From the NCBI GenBank assembly GCA_017654735.1, contig JADPYG010000088.1, positions 3,844,001 to 3,908,000 of the forward strand: DNA of 64,000 nucleotides, in the 5' to 3' direction. The DNA comes from Vishniacozyma victoriae. Lineage: Eukaryota > Basidiomycota > Tremellomycetes > Tremellales > Bulleribasidiaceae. Made by a program: the position numbers and the translations under genes. The notes beneath the pieces are model-generated. The model saw only the letters and a program-made list of their open reading frames with translations. It did not search any database and was not told the origin of the DNA. Below, in pieces: positions 47,994 through 57,648 of this stretch; within the stretch, counting starts at the first letter, position 1; each line of letters starts with the position of its first letter.

Positions 47994-49254
47994 CTAGCCA
48001 ATGATGCCTCGTCGAGCGAAAGATCGTACTCCTGGAAGAGGCATCTGCGAAGTGATCGATTGCGCCGTGCAGTTCCGGATGTCTACCTTATTGAGCAATG
48101 ACGCCAATTTCTGGCGATTGCCCAAAGGATAGTCCTCCGTCCAGGGCCATGCGTTTGCAAGCTGCTGATCCCGATCGTGAATGGTATGACCGATGTGCAA
48201 AATCATCTGCTCGGGCGATTTGAGCTCAAAGCTCCATTCGTCCACTACTGTATACCTGTCAGTGCCCGCGTTATTCCAGGAAGGAAGCCCACTATCCCAC
48301 TTACTGACGGTTTGATTGAGAAACGTATGATCGCGCGGAGGTCCCCCTGTACACCACGTATCAGCAATCACAACTACAGAGACGCCGGGCTTTGCAAGAA
48401 ACTTACCTTGATCATCTCCTGGACTCCCACGAACCAGGCGACGCAGCGTGCTTTGATCATACAACTGAAACAGGGTATTGGCCCAATCCTCGTTCCACCA
48501 CTCGAGAACAAAGTCTTCGACATTGTAGATAAGGCCTCGTATGGGTCGATACATGAACCAATATCCCGAACAAATACTGTCATCCCATGGCTGATTCGTC
48601 AATACACCAAATGGACGATTTTTCGATAGCATATCAAGATGTCGATCAACATGTATTTTGGGACTGCGAAACATGGCATCAGAATCTACAGCGATCAGCC
48701 TTGTCCGATCTCATCCCGAATCTCAAATACAATTGATTCTCACGTACCGATATATACGAACCGCTCGACGTCGCGATTGGTGCGCAAAAACCACCAAACA
48801 AATGGCATCTTGCAAAAATGTGAAGTCCGCCAGCCGTATTCCCGATGCTCACAGTAGCCGTCCAGTTCAGGCTTGTACCTGACTGGCGGACGCCCATCTT
48901 CCCCCTCCTGACTTTCAGCGCACTGTCACCCCCTGGTCCGTCCGACTCACTGGTGCTTCGATCTTGAAATAAACATACTGGGCGCCTTTCGAGACGGCAT
49001 ACAAGTAGTTGCTCCTCGCGTTCAGTCATCGTTTGACGTACAGAGCTGTCGACTTACAGAGTAGTCAAAGTCCAGGACGATAGCAACACCGAGGGATCAA
49101 GGTCGACATAAGGATGCCGTGTGTCGGTAGTCAATATTGCGATTTTGCGAGGCCTTAATGAGGCGTACAGATATCTCTGAAGCCCGTATGAGCCTAGGAC
49201 TAGCAAGAGGATCACAGACAACGTGAGCCTCCATCGCCGCGATCGAACACGCAT
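47994..49254 (-). CDS. Type II membrane glycosyltransferase-like protein
   Basis: At least four exons on the minus strand. The start MRVRSRRWRLTLSVILLLVL (ATG 49254) gives a short basic cytosolic end and one signal-anchor helix, the Golgi type II layout. The luminal part begins KIAILTTDTRHPYVDL and reaches the DXD motif in FVYIDSDAMFRSP, whose codons are split by an intron. Later blocks WDDSICSGYWFMYRP and HTFLNQTVSKWDSGLPSWNN fit nucleotide-sugar transferases with a GT-A fold, perhaps near GT34, but I do not fix the family. It is unrelated to the coiled-coil array in which it sits between members D and F. It probably acts in glycan or capsule synthesis. Confidence 0.68.
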
Positions 49255-50260
49255 AACAATGTACAAAGGACGAAAAACGCCATGAGGGTTGACTTTATGT
49301 TGGACATTTACATAATGGAGCTGGTTCGTGATCCTCGGCAACTGCGTGTTCTCGGCATAATATTCTGATCGTGTGCTTCCTGGATCTGGAGAAGCGTCGG
49401 TGTTTGGCGTTGGGTATCATCTTCACGCAAGAGATATGTAGACGAGGCTTTACCATGACGTAAGCTCCAGGCGCCCTAGAGGATTACATCACCTTCAAGG
49501 GCGCTACTTTTTCCGATGGAGGGAATCGCGTGCACCACCACACTCCACGCATTGCCTTCACCTCTATTGCGTTAACTCCAGGAGTGCTACATCTTGCAAA
49601 CTTCGGTCAGGGGTAAAATGGAAGGCCTGCTGACACACCAGAATTCCCACTGGAATCACGAATCTCAGGGCCCCGAAAATCGGTTTTGCATCCGTCGGGA
49701 TCCGGGCGATTCCCTGCGGGAGATCTCGTCTGATTGACCCACTCGTCCAACTTCATGTACCGGTAACCGATCGAATGTCCCTGAGGAACAGATGGCTTCG
49801 CCAGCCTACTACCTGCCAAGACGAACGAGGGCACGTAATGGTTCCCCTAGAAGCTGTTCGAAGTACTGCTTATTCACGATATCGGGATCAATATGATTGG
49901 AAAAGGGGCACGAGAGATGGAGAGGGACGTAGGGCGTGGATATTGGGTAGTACACTTTTGGAGTTTGGAGTCGAGAATATGCAGCTGGTCGATGGGCGGA
50001 ACCCCGTTTCTGGAAGGAGACATTGCAGGTTGTTATCAGGTGCTGAGCTCCGACAATCGGTAGTGCGACCTGACACGTCAATATACGAAGTCGCAAAGGT
50101 GCTATTTATGCATATGACGTTGAGCAAGAGTGCTACAGATGTTCCGCCGTCCTACCAAAATACTCGACGACATCCCTTTGACAAATGTACCACCCTTTAT
50201 CTCTCCGTGGTATGGGCAGAACTAAGACAGCACACAAGAACGCCAGCCGCAACAAACATC
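49255..50260. other. Intergenic gap in the array with possible gene remnant
   Basis: About 1 kb between the glycosyltransferase start and the stop of member F. Both strands have medium ORFs in several frames (plus strand 49775-50329; minus strand 49607-49834 and 49809-50096), none with clear splice signals or a recognised family. The minus-strand fragments HIDPDIVNKQYFEQLLGEPL and GHSIGYRYMKLDEWVNQTRS look protein-like but need frameshifts to join. It may be a decayed gene. Confidence 0.3.
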
Positions 50261-51904
50261 CTATTTCTCCCTCGACTTCTCAATGACTTTCCCTCCTGTG
50301 GATTTGGCGGCGAAAGGAGCGTTCCATAAATCCATACGCCAATGCGAAGGCGCATCGAGATCGTCCATCACAGGGCCTTGCCCTTGCCCTCGGTCATGGA
50401 TACCGCCATAGGTACCTGACTCGTCGTCATCCTTTTTCCAGTCGAGCGGGCTCCTCAGTCCGTTTGCAATACGTCCCGAGTTACCTGAAGCGGGGACACC
50501 GACGTGAGTAGCGACATCGTTCTCATTATTGTGATCTGCATCGTAAGGTGATTCGTGTTGAGAGCGCAAGATTGGTCGGACAGTAGGATGGGTACTAAAG
50601 CTCGCTTTGTTTCTTGGTCCGGTCGAGATGTGCCTGTAACTGGTCGAGCCTCGAGTCTTCTCCCAAATGGAGCTGGATTGAATTGCGTCGTCGCCCGATA
50701 CTTCCCGCAATTCCAGATCCGCCGCCGTAGCCTCTTGGATCCTCCCTGAGATCCTGGTCGCCAATGCATCCCCTTCCCACTTTCCGTCCGGTATCGTTCG
50801 ACTCGCGTAAGTCTCCTTGCTGATACGGGATGATAATGGCGGATTCGTACTCCTCGAGGCGACTGACGGTCCACCGAGCTTGACTATGACAGGGCTAGAT
50901 TGGCTTGACGAAGGCCCGGCGGGCGGGATCGACGGCAAGTGTGCCTCGATCTCTTCCTCCTTCCTCCTTCTCCACTTTCGCAGGAGGTTTCCGGAGTCGG
51001 CCTTCAACGTGTCACGTTCCTCCGTCAATTTCGCAATCTCGGAAGCTTGAGTCTCTATCTTCCGTCTCAAGTCTTCGTTCGATTGTCGCAATGCTGCCAG
51101 CTCGGAGATCGGTCTGGGCTGAGCGTGATTGTCGAGACTTGCATTCCTCAGCTCCAGATCCACGAGAATGATTCGTTTGTTGAGTTCTTCTTTCATCGCC
51201 CGCAGAGTCTTGATTTCTTTGTCTTCGATCTTGATCGCTCTATCTTGTTCCTGGCGCAAATTGACCAACTCCCGCAAGGGCACGATATTGGACAGATTGA
51301 TCAAGTTGGTCATGCCGGGACCGTCAAGACTCTTATCTAGGACATCAGCACTTGGTTCCACATGTGTCTGGGTGTACTTACCGAAAGGTGACATCCTTCT
51401 GACCTCTTCGATCAAAGATGCTGTGGTTCCCAATCCTTGGCTGCTCTCCCCACTCTGCTGAGCATTCACAATCGCTTTGGACATCGAAAGGGCTATTTCG
51501 GAGCCGGGCTGAGCAATGGACGACTCCGTAGGAGTGGTTGTAGCCGTGGTGGGAGTTGGGAGCATGAGATGAAACTCGGTAGGTATGTGTTCGTGCCTCC
51601 GACCTAGGTCGCTTTCCGATGGGTTTGTCTGGGCGGACGTTGATTGTGGGTCATCTGGCTCGAGATTTGAATCCGGGGAGCACGAGCCCAGTGTCATTCT
51701 GACCCGCTTATGATCTTCTTCTGACTCGCTGGAATCTCTTCGCCTGCTAGTCGAGGCGTCATTGGAGCTATCGCGAGTGGTGCTGAGCGGGGTGAAGACC
51801 GGTTGTGTGAAGCTGGAATCGCAGGTTTGGGGAGATCGGAACAAGGACGTTGATGGGGTGCAAGAAACGCCTTCATCTTCCATGGATCGAGGAGAGTTGA
51901 GCAT
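50261..51904 (-). CDS. Array member F: NLS/coiled-coil family protein, function unknown
   Basis: Start ATG 51904 (MLNSPRSMEDEGVSCTPSTS). The basic motif is SRRRDSSESEEDHKRVRM. The helical core is the most eroded of the family (IALSMSKAIVNAQQSGESS). A 45-nt intron at 51337-51381 has the family donor, a GCTGAT branch site and the same phase-1 position; it is a multiple of three without a stop, so its retention would simply add 15 residues. Exon 2 continues DGPGMTNLINLSNIVPLREL and a coiled coil (LRRKIETQASEIAKLTEERD). The C-terminus HWRMDLWNAPFAAKSTGGKV aligns with D. Spliced length is about 532 residues. Confidence 0.75.
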   Translation of the reverse strand: MLNSPRSMEDEGVSCTPSTSLFRSPQTCDSSFTQPVFTPLSTTRDSSNDASTSRRRDSSESEEDHKRVRMTLGSCSPDSNLEPDDPQSTSAQTNPSESDLGRRHEHIPTEFHLMLPTPTTATTTPTESSIAQPGSEIALSMSKAIVNAQQSGESSQGLGTTASLIEEVRRMSPFGKYTQTHVEPSADVLDKSLDGPGMTNLINLSNIVPLRELVNLRQEQDRAIKIEDKEIKTLRAMKEELNKRIILVDLELRNASLDNHAQPRPISELAALRQSNEDLRRKIETQASEIAKLTEERDTLKADSGNLLRKWRRRKEEEIEAHLPSIPPAGPSSSQSSPVIVKLGGPSVASRSTNPPLSSRISKETYASRTIPDGKWEGDALATRISGRIQEATAADLELREVSGDDAIQSSSIWEKTRGSTSYRHISTGPRNKASFSTHPTVRPILRSQHESPYDADHNNENDVATHVGVPASGNSGRIANGLRSPLDWKKDDDESGTYGGIHDRGQGQGPVMDDLDAPSHWRMDLWNAPFAAKSTGGKVIEKSREK

Positions 51905-52377
51905 TGTATTCTATATGATACGATGTATATGATGCGATAGATATGACACGATGTAAAGGTCAATGCATGGTGAGTGGAATGGGGACGAGATGAAGATTGT
52001 ATAGAGTTGGGCCGTCCAGGACATCGTAGTTGAATCAACCACGTCCTCTCAATTACCCATGGTCGTTTCCAAATAATGGTGATATGATCGGCCACCACTT
52101 GACTGTCATCTTTCTGCTTGGACTGTTGGTCTGATGAAAGGTATATAATGTGATCATTGTTGTGTTGTAATCCCTCAGCGCTGCGGTACAAAGTGTCAAG
52201 GTAGTGGAAGTGGACAAGACCGTGGGAGAGTGAGATCGCCTGGTCTATACTTGTGAAACCCTACTCTATGCATGTGACAGGGCTATGGAGGTTCCGGGTA
52301 TTCACTAGCACTGCTTTATCCAAACCAATACGACCCTTTCTGATATCCCGACCCTCACGTTTTCGTCCCCGCTGCCC
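51905..52377. promoter_or_regulatory. Spacer between array members F and G
   Basis: About 470 bases holding the F promoter and the 3' end of G. It has repeats of ATATGATACGATGTA-type sequence at 51910-51955. There is no GT run and no shared box. Confidence 0.35.
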
Positions 52378-54996
52378 TTACTTCCCTCTCGATTTGTTGG
52401 GGGAGTAGATCCCGCTCCAAGCTCGCATACGACCTTCCTTGGACTGCTCAATCTCCCCATGCTCCAGCTCGGCATCCTTTTTCCTTCTGGGAGTCGTATC
52501 GTTCTTCTCCCCGGAATTCACCGCACCTGTCCTTTTGCTTTCCATCCTTACAGCAGCCTCGGTGGTGTGTGGCAATGTCTGTCTTCCAAATGCCATCCTA
52601 GCGTCGTCCCACTTCCGATTGTCCTCTCTCATCCCAAGCGCCGCTCCCTTTCCCTTCTTCCCAGCCGATGCGTTTTGCGGAGCTGTGTTCCTTGCGATCG
52701 AAGCACTTGGGTGAACATCCATCGACTGGCCGGACGCCTTGACTCCTTCCGATTGGGAGGTGCATCGCGTTCCAGTCCGTCCTTGAGACTCCAGACGCGC
52801 GATGGCTGTCGTGATCGATGTTATCGTACGAAGATCTTTGGCAGGATTTGAATTCGTGATGCAATGCTTGATTTGTCTTATCAAACAATCTTTAGCAGAA
52901 TTTGCCTGCGTCAGGTCGATTATGGCCGGAGCGAGGTCGGCTACACACTGAACGTAGAGATCTTCCATCGTCCCTTCCCGAAGCTCCTTATCAGGGATAG
53001 CGAGACTCTCTTTCGTTTTGATATGCAACGCTCCCAGACGGGATCCCTGGGCGTCAATTTGTTTTCTCTGTTTCGATATGATTGAATTAAGAGCGATAAT
53101 TTCAGGATTCGACTTCGAATCTTCGACAGAGATCGGAACCTTTGTTTCTAGGGCTTCTCCCGCTCCTTCCTGTGCGCTTCGGAGTACTTGGTCGATCAAT
53201 GCTCGGTGTCCTTCTCGCAATGCGTGAGCCGCAGACCTGGATTTATACGTCGTCTTGATTTGCAGTTTGAGGTTCCCGATTTCCTTTATTGCTTGCTCCT
53301 GTACCTTCCGCATCATCTCCCTCTTACTAGCACAGGCAATCCTGGCACACTCGTCTGAGTCCTTCAATTGTTTCTTCAGATTCTCGACATCTCCGATATA
53401 TTGTGTTTCCTGCTTTCGCAAAGTGTCGATCTCGGAAACATGGAGGGACCTGACGGTCTGTATCTCATAGTCCTTCATCCGAACTTGAAGCTTAAGCTGC
53501 TCGATGGCGTCGGCCAACCTATCCTCTTCTTTCAGGGAGTCGGCGATTTCTCGTTCACGGGTCAACTTGGCGTTTTCGGTCATCTTATCGACCACTCGAA
53601 GCTTTCGTTTTAGGTCGGTGATTTCCCCGATTGCCTCGGCCTTCTCTTTTCGCAGTTGGTCGAGCTCGGCACTTGTGAGAGAGGCAGTTGGTTTAATCAA
53701 TCGAGAGTGGATTATGAAATTGTTGTTTCAGGCGGACAGCTGCTTCTGCAGATTTGTCCTTCTCGATTCGCATCGCATCGGTCGCAAGTCTGGAGGCGGG
53801 ACTGGCGGCCTCGGCTGATAAGACCGCGTCCTCTTTGTCTTTCAGGAGATCTTTGAGCTGTAAGACTTTTTCTTCCAATAGCCTCTTCTCTTCTCGTAGA
53901 ACGCCGTTTGAATCGTATTTGTTCTCAGCTTCCAGCTCTAGAGAGGCGACTTTGCCGAACCACTCCTTGTTCTGCTTTCGGCTTTCGCTGAGTTCGGTGC
54001 GCACTTTCCCGAGGTTGTCTTGCAGTACTTTGATTTGTTGTTCCTGTTCTTTGATAATGCTGTCTTGACGCTGTAGCGGTGCTGTGGTCGGATTTGGCTT
54101 GGGTGAAGTAATCGACTCGGCATTCTTTGGACTGGAAAGAGACCCAGCTATGGTGTCAGCTAACCCCTCTGTCAGGAAGCGGTTCAGGTCGTACCAGGCT
54201 TCGCCATTTTGTCTACCGGTAATAATCCCTCAATCCCTTCTGCCCCAGGCACAGATGTGCGCAACGCTTCCTTCCTTGACAATTGTCCGTCCTTCTCAAC
54301 CACCGCCAAGTGGATCTCCGGCACATCCTCAGTTGTCTCTGTCTCCCTCCCTAAATCCTCAGTCTCATTGGGGGCGAAGTGAGTGTCATAAAGTGACCAC
54401 AACGTCTCCATGGCCAGCAGAAGATGTCGCTCAACAGATTCCTCCCCTATCCTCCCGATCGCACTCTTCATATTTGTCAAAGCGCTCCTTGTCGAGGATA
54501 TCGCATCTTCCAGAGTGATGGCGACCTGTACTTCTTGTTGGGCGATTTTTGTAATCAAGGGTTTAGGTGTCGACAAGGAGAGTTGGGGCGAGTTGAAGGC
54601 TTTATTTAAGCCCATGAGCTTCGCTGTTCGTGTCCTTATAGATGCAGCATCCTGAGGAGCTTCTCCAGTCGCAAGTGATTGGGCAGGCCGACTTGGAACA
54701 CCACCGCTACTCTTAGTCTTGGCGCGTTTGCCGGTGGGGATATGAGAGGTCTTGGAGGCGCTTCGCTTTAGCGGTGGTAGGGGGACGATGATCTCAAGCA
54801 GATTGCTATCATCTCCGGGATCCGACTCTTCATCTCTGAGTGGAGTTGGTGATGGTGTCGGAAGCGTTCGGAGGGATTTCTCGTCGATTCTACCGCTAGT
54901 GCTTCGAGGTATTGCAGCTGGGACCGGCGTGTGGTGATGGGTCGGGTCTTCTTGGTAGATGTGGTACCCTAGGTTGGACTTGGGACCTCTACCCAT
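52378..54996 (-). pseudogene. Array member G: family member with a frameshift, possible pseudogene
   Basis: The ATG at 54996 (MGRGPKSNLGYHIYQEDP) is the first. The basic motif is LKRSASKTSHIPTGKRAK. The core reads ALTNMKSAIGRIGEESVERH plus LLLAMETLWSLYDTHFAPNE. The intron lies at about 54147-54193. Exon 2 then runs as coiled coil until a stop at 53693-53695. The coiled coil resumes in the +1 frame for 440 residues down to 52378. The switch must occur between 53695 and 53730, where I see no canonical donor/acceptor pair. The downstream frame is otherwise intact (ERIADSLKEED-like heptads, ending RAWSGIYSPNKSRGK). It is a recent frameshift, a sequencing error or, least likely, programmed shifting. 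As read, the gene is broken. Confidence 0.6.
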
Positions 54997-55092
54997 GTCT
55001 AAGATAGGCAATCAACGATGAAATGGAAGATATGTCAAGTTGAGTGAGATGTGAAGTTCAGCGGAAAGGAGGGTCGGTTAATTCGGGGGGAG

Positions 55093-55118
55093 AGTGTGTA
55101 TGTGTGTATGTGTGTATA
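55093..55118. repeat. GT/GTAT microsatellite upstream of member G
   Basis: A TGTGTATG-type run about 100 bases before the G start at 54996. Confidence 0.65.
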
Positions 55119-55454
55119 AGCATACTCTTACCACTAATGAGCTCGGCCGAAGCTTTAAGCTCTCCATATCTACTTCCCGCTGCATCTGCTACGATGGTCC
55201 CTCGCAAAGACGGTCCGACCTGATGAGTAGTGGTCGCGAGGTTTTGGAACAGAGCTGACAGTAAGCGTCAAGTTGATCCTATTGTGTTATAGCAATCTAC
55301 CGTGGGAAAGTGACAGCGGCAAAGTACGCTGTTAGGAGGAGCGGTTGTAGCTCCTCGACCCAATCCATGGCCATATGTATATCTCATGCCCAGTATTACT
55401 CCTACATATCCTCCTCCATGAAAGTAGGAATAGTGTACCAGCCTCGCCATCGCT

Positions 55455-56995
55455 CTACTCCAAATCCAACCTATCCGCCTGCATCCCCCCAAAACCATCT
55501 TTCGAATAATAATCCCCCCACCCATTGGTACTTGTGTACTGATGATCAATGTGAGGCCTCGACATGTACGTGGATTGAAGCCTCACCTGCGGGGCTCGCG
55601 GACCAGTTGGAACATATGGAGCCTCCTTCGGAGTAGATTGTGTTGATCTCTCCCAGTGGCTTCGGGAGTCATACGTATTCGAATTCCGCTTGCCGTAGCC
55701 TGCAAAGCTGCTGTAGTCGCCTTTTCGCTCACTAGTGTCACTTGCAGCTCGATAATCATGTTCGATCGCCGGCGTAGTCAGGGTACTGCTTGCACCGCCA
55801 TGACGCTTGTTCGGTTCCAGTCGAGGACTTTGCTTTTCCCACGATTCTTTCCGAGTCGGTTCGTATCTTTCCCCATGACCACGACCGCCGGCATCCCTGC
55901 TATGATCCTCGAGCCGATCTCCGTTGTTTTCTCCAGCCGAGATACCGGCAGACTTGAGCTTCTCCTTCAATGAAGCGTTTTGCGCTAGCAAGCTGTTGAT
56001 CTCGAACTTCTGATTATTCAACTTCTCGATATGATCTTTGTTGATTCGTTGTAGAGCCATCATCTCGGAAGTCGTAGATGATTTGGTAATGATGGCGGGT
56101 CTGACCGCCTCGGGTTGAGCTGAGATTTGAGTGAGTCGAGCGGTGAGTCGTTGATTCTCTTCATTCAATCGGGCGATTTCGTCGTCCTTGGTCTTGAGAT
56201 CTTGGGCCTGTTTCTCTATGGTGGATCGAGCAGCCGAAAGCTGTCTTCGTAATGCCTCTCGCGATGGTGGGACGCCGAAAGCCACGGATGTGGCAGACTC
56301 GGATTCCTTTGGGCTACTAGCGGTTGGTACTGCCGCGTTAGCTAACTGAACATTGTATAATAAGGAGACGTACCTTGTGCTTTCGGAACGGAGACGGAGA
56401 GCTGAGGCTTCAAAGAGGCTAGCACGGCAGATAATGGAGTCGTCTGTTGGTACTTTCTCGCTTCTGCGACCGCTTTCCAAGCGTCCATGTGTGGGATAAA
56501 GTCCACGTCCAAACAAGTCCTCAACGTCCCCACGGCAATCTGAAGCTGTCTCTCCCTATCATCTGCCCCTTTCCTGACTAGTGCCAACAACAAGTCTGCC
56601 GAGACTTGTGTAAGGGTCTCGATCGCTTCAAGGGGCCAAGGTGGACCTGTTGACGGTGTGGATCGAGATGGTACGGTCTCAGCAGGAGTTGAGGGCAGTC
56701 TGTTGGTTACGCATTCAGCCATAAAGTCACCAGCGGTAGCTTGGGTGAATGTTGGAGGAGATGCCGAGACTGGAGTAGGAGGTGGAGCAGTGATGGTGAC
56801 TGGTGACTCGAGTATGAAGGGTTTATGATCTGATTTAACGCGTTTGCCGAGATCGTCTTGCGGTTCATCTGACGCATAGCGTTTGGCGTTAGCGGTGATA
56901 GAGAAGTTATTTCGGTTGAAGTCGCTGGAAACCTGATCAGGTGGGGTAGTACGGGTAGAGTGATCTTGAAGAGGTTTGGGAGTGACGCGAGTCAA
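55455..56995 (-). CDS. Array member H: NLS/coiled-coil family protein, start uncertain
   Basis: Exon 1 is open from about 57034 but contains no ATG before the conserved basic motif (AKRYASDEPQDDLGKRVKSD); the in-frame segment upstream (PRIPGLTRVTPK) matches the N-termini of B and I. The coordinate given here is a TTG codon. The first in-frame ATG, at 56722, would remove the basic motif. An unseen upstream exon or a non-AUG start may apply. The core is LTQVSADLLLALVRKGADDR plus RQLQIAVGTLRTCLDVDFIP. The intron is 32 nt (56342-56373). Exon 2 has FGVPPSREALRRQLSAARST and one coiled-coil module (NKDHIEKLNNQKFEINSLLA). It ends NGWGDYYSKDGFGGMQADRL. Confidence 0.62.
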
Positions 56996-57200
56996 GCCGG
57001 GGATCCGAGGATCAACGGCGATGGGTATACCTTTTTAATCGTATAGAGTAGCTTGAGGTGGTATTGGCATTCTCGAGGTAGGCGTGATATGCGTTTATAC
57101 GTGAGGGAAAGTGAGTAATATAGATGAATGAGAAAAGAGTTGAAGATGAATGAGGGGCGGCATGTTGGTTGATTCTTTCCAGGATAGGTTGGAAAGGTAA

Positions 57201-57220
57201 GGTACCATCAATTTCACACA
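57201..57220 (-). promoter_or_regulatory. Shared upstream box of array gene H
   Basis: The plus strand reads GGTACCATCAATTTCACACA, about 200 bases before the presumed H coding start. It is the best match to the consensus seen at A and I. Confidence 0.5.
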
Positions 57221-57648
57221 ACGCTCCACTCATACATTTTAACTCACATACCGCGGCGGTAGCTTCGAACGCTGTATATGACTCTGTTCATAAGCAGCAT
57301 CTCCTCGCCGTTCAGTCAGCTATCTTGATGCTTGATCAGCGTCAATGTCATGTTTGAGTCAACTGTTTTGTTCAGGATGAATCGCGTCACTCAACTTAGA
57401 TTGTTGACCGTGAGAAAGTCCGACACCGTCTGTGGCCTGCACACCGAGATATCTATCGTTGGCATAGTATTCTCGCATGAACAATAAGAGTAAAACTATA
57501 GGCAGAGTCCACCACATCAATGGTTCATATAACGTCCAACTCCCCCACCGGCCCTTCACCAAACACCCGCGGGTAACAAAATGCATCCCCTGAGCTCCAA
57601 CACCTCAACCCATCCTGTTGTACCGATTCAGCATTATTTCCCAAGTAT

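Noticed and set aside
49775..50329. A 184-residue plus-strand ORF
   Set aside because: It runs into the antisense of member F's C-terminal codons and has no family resemblance.
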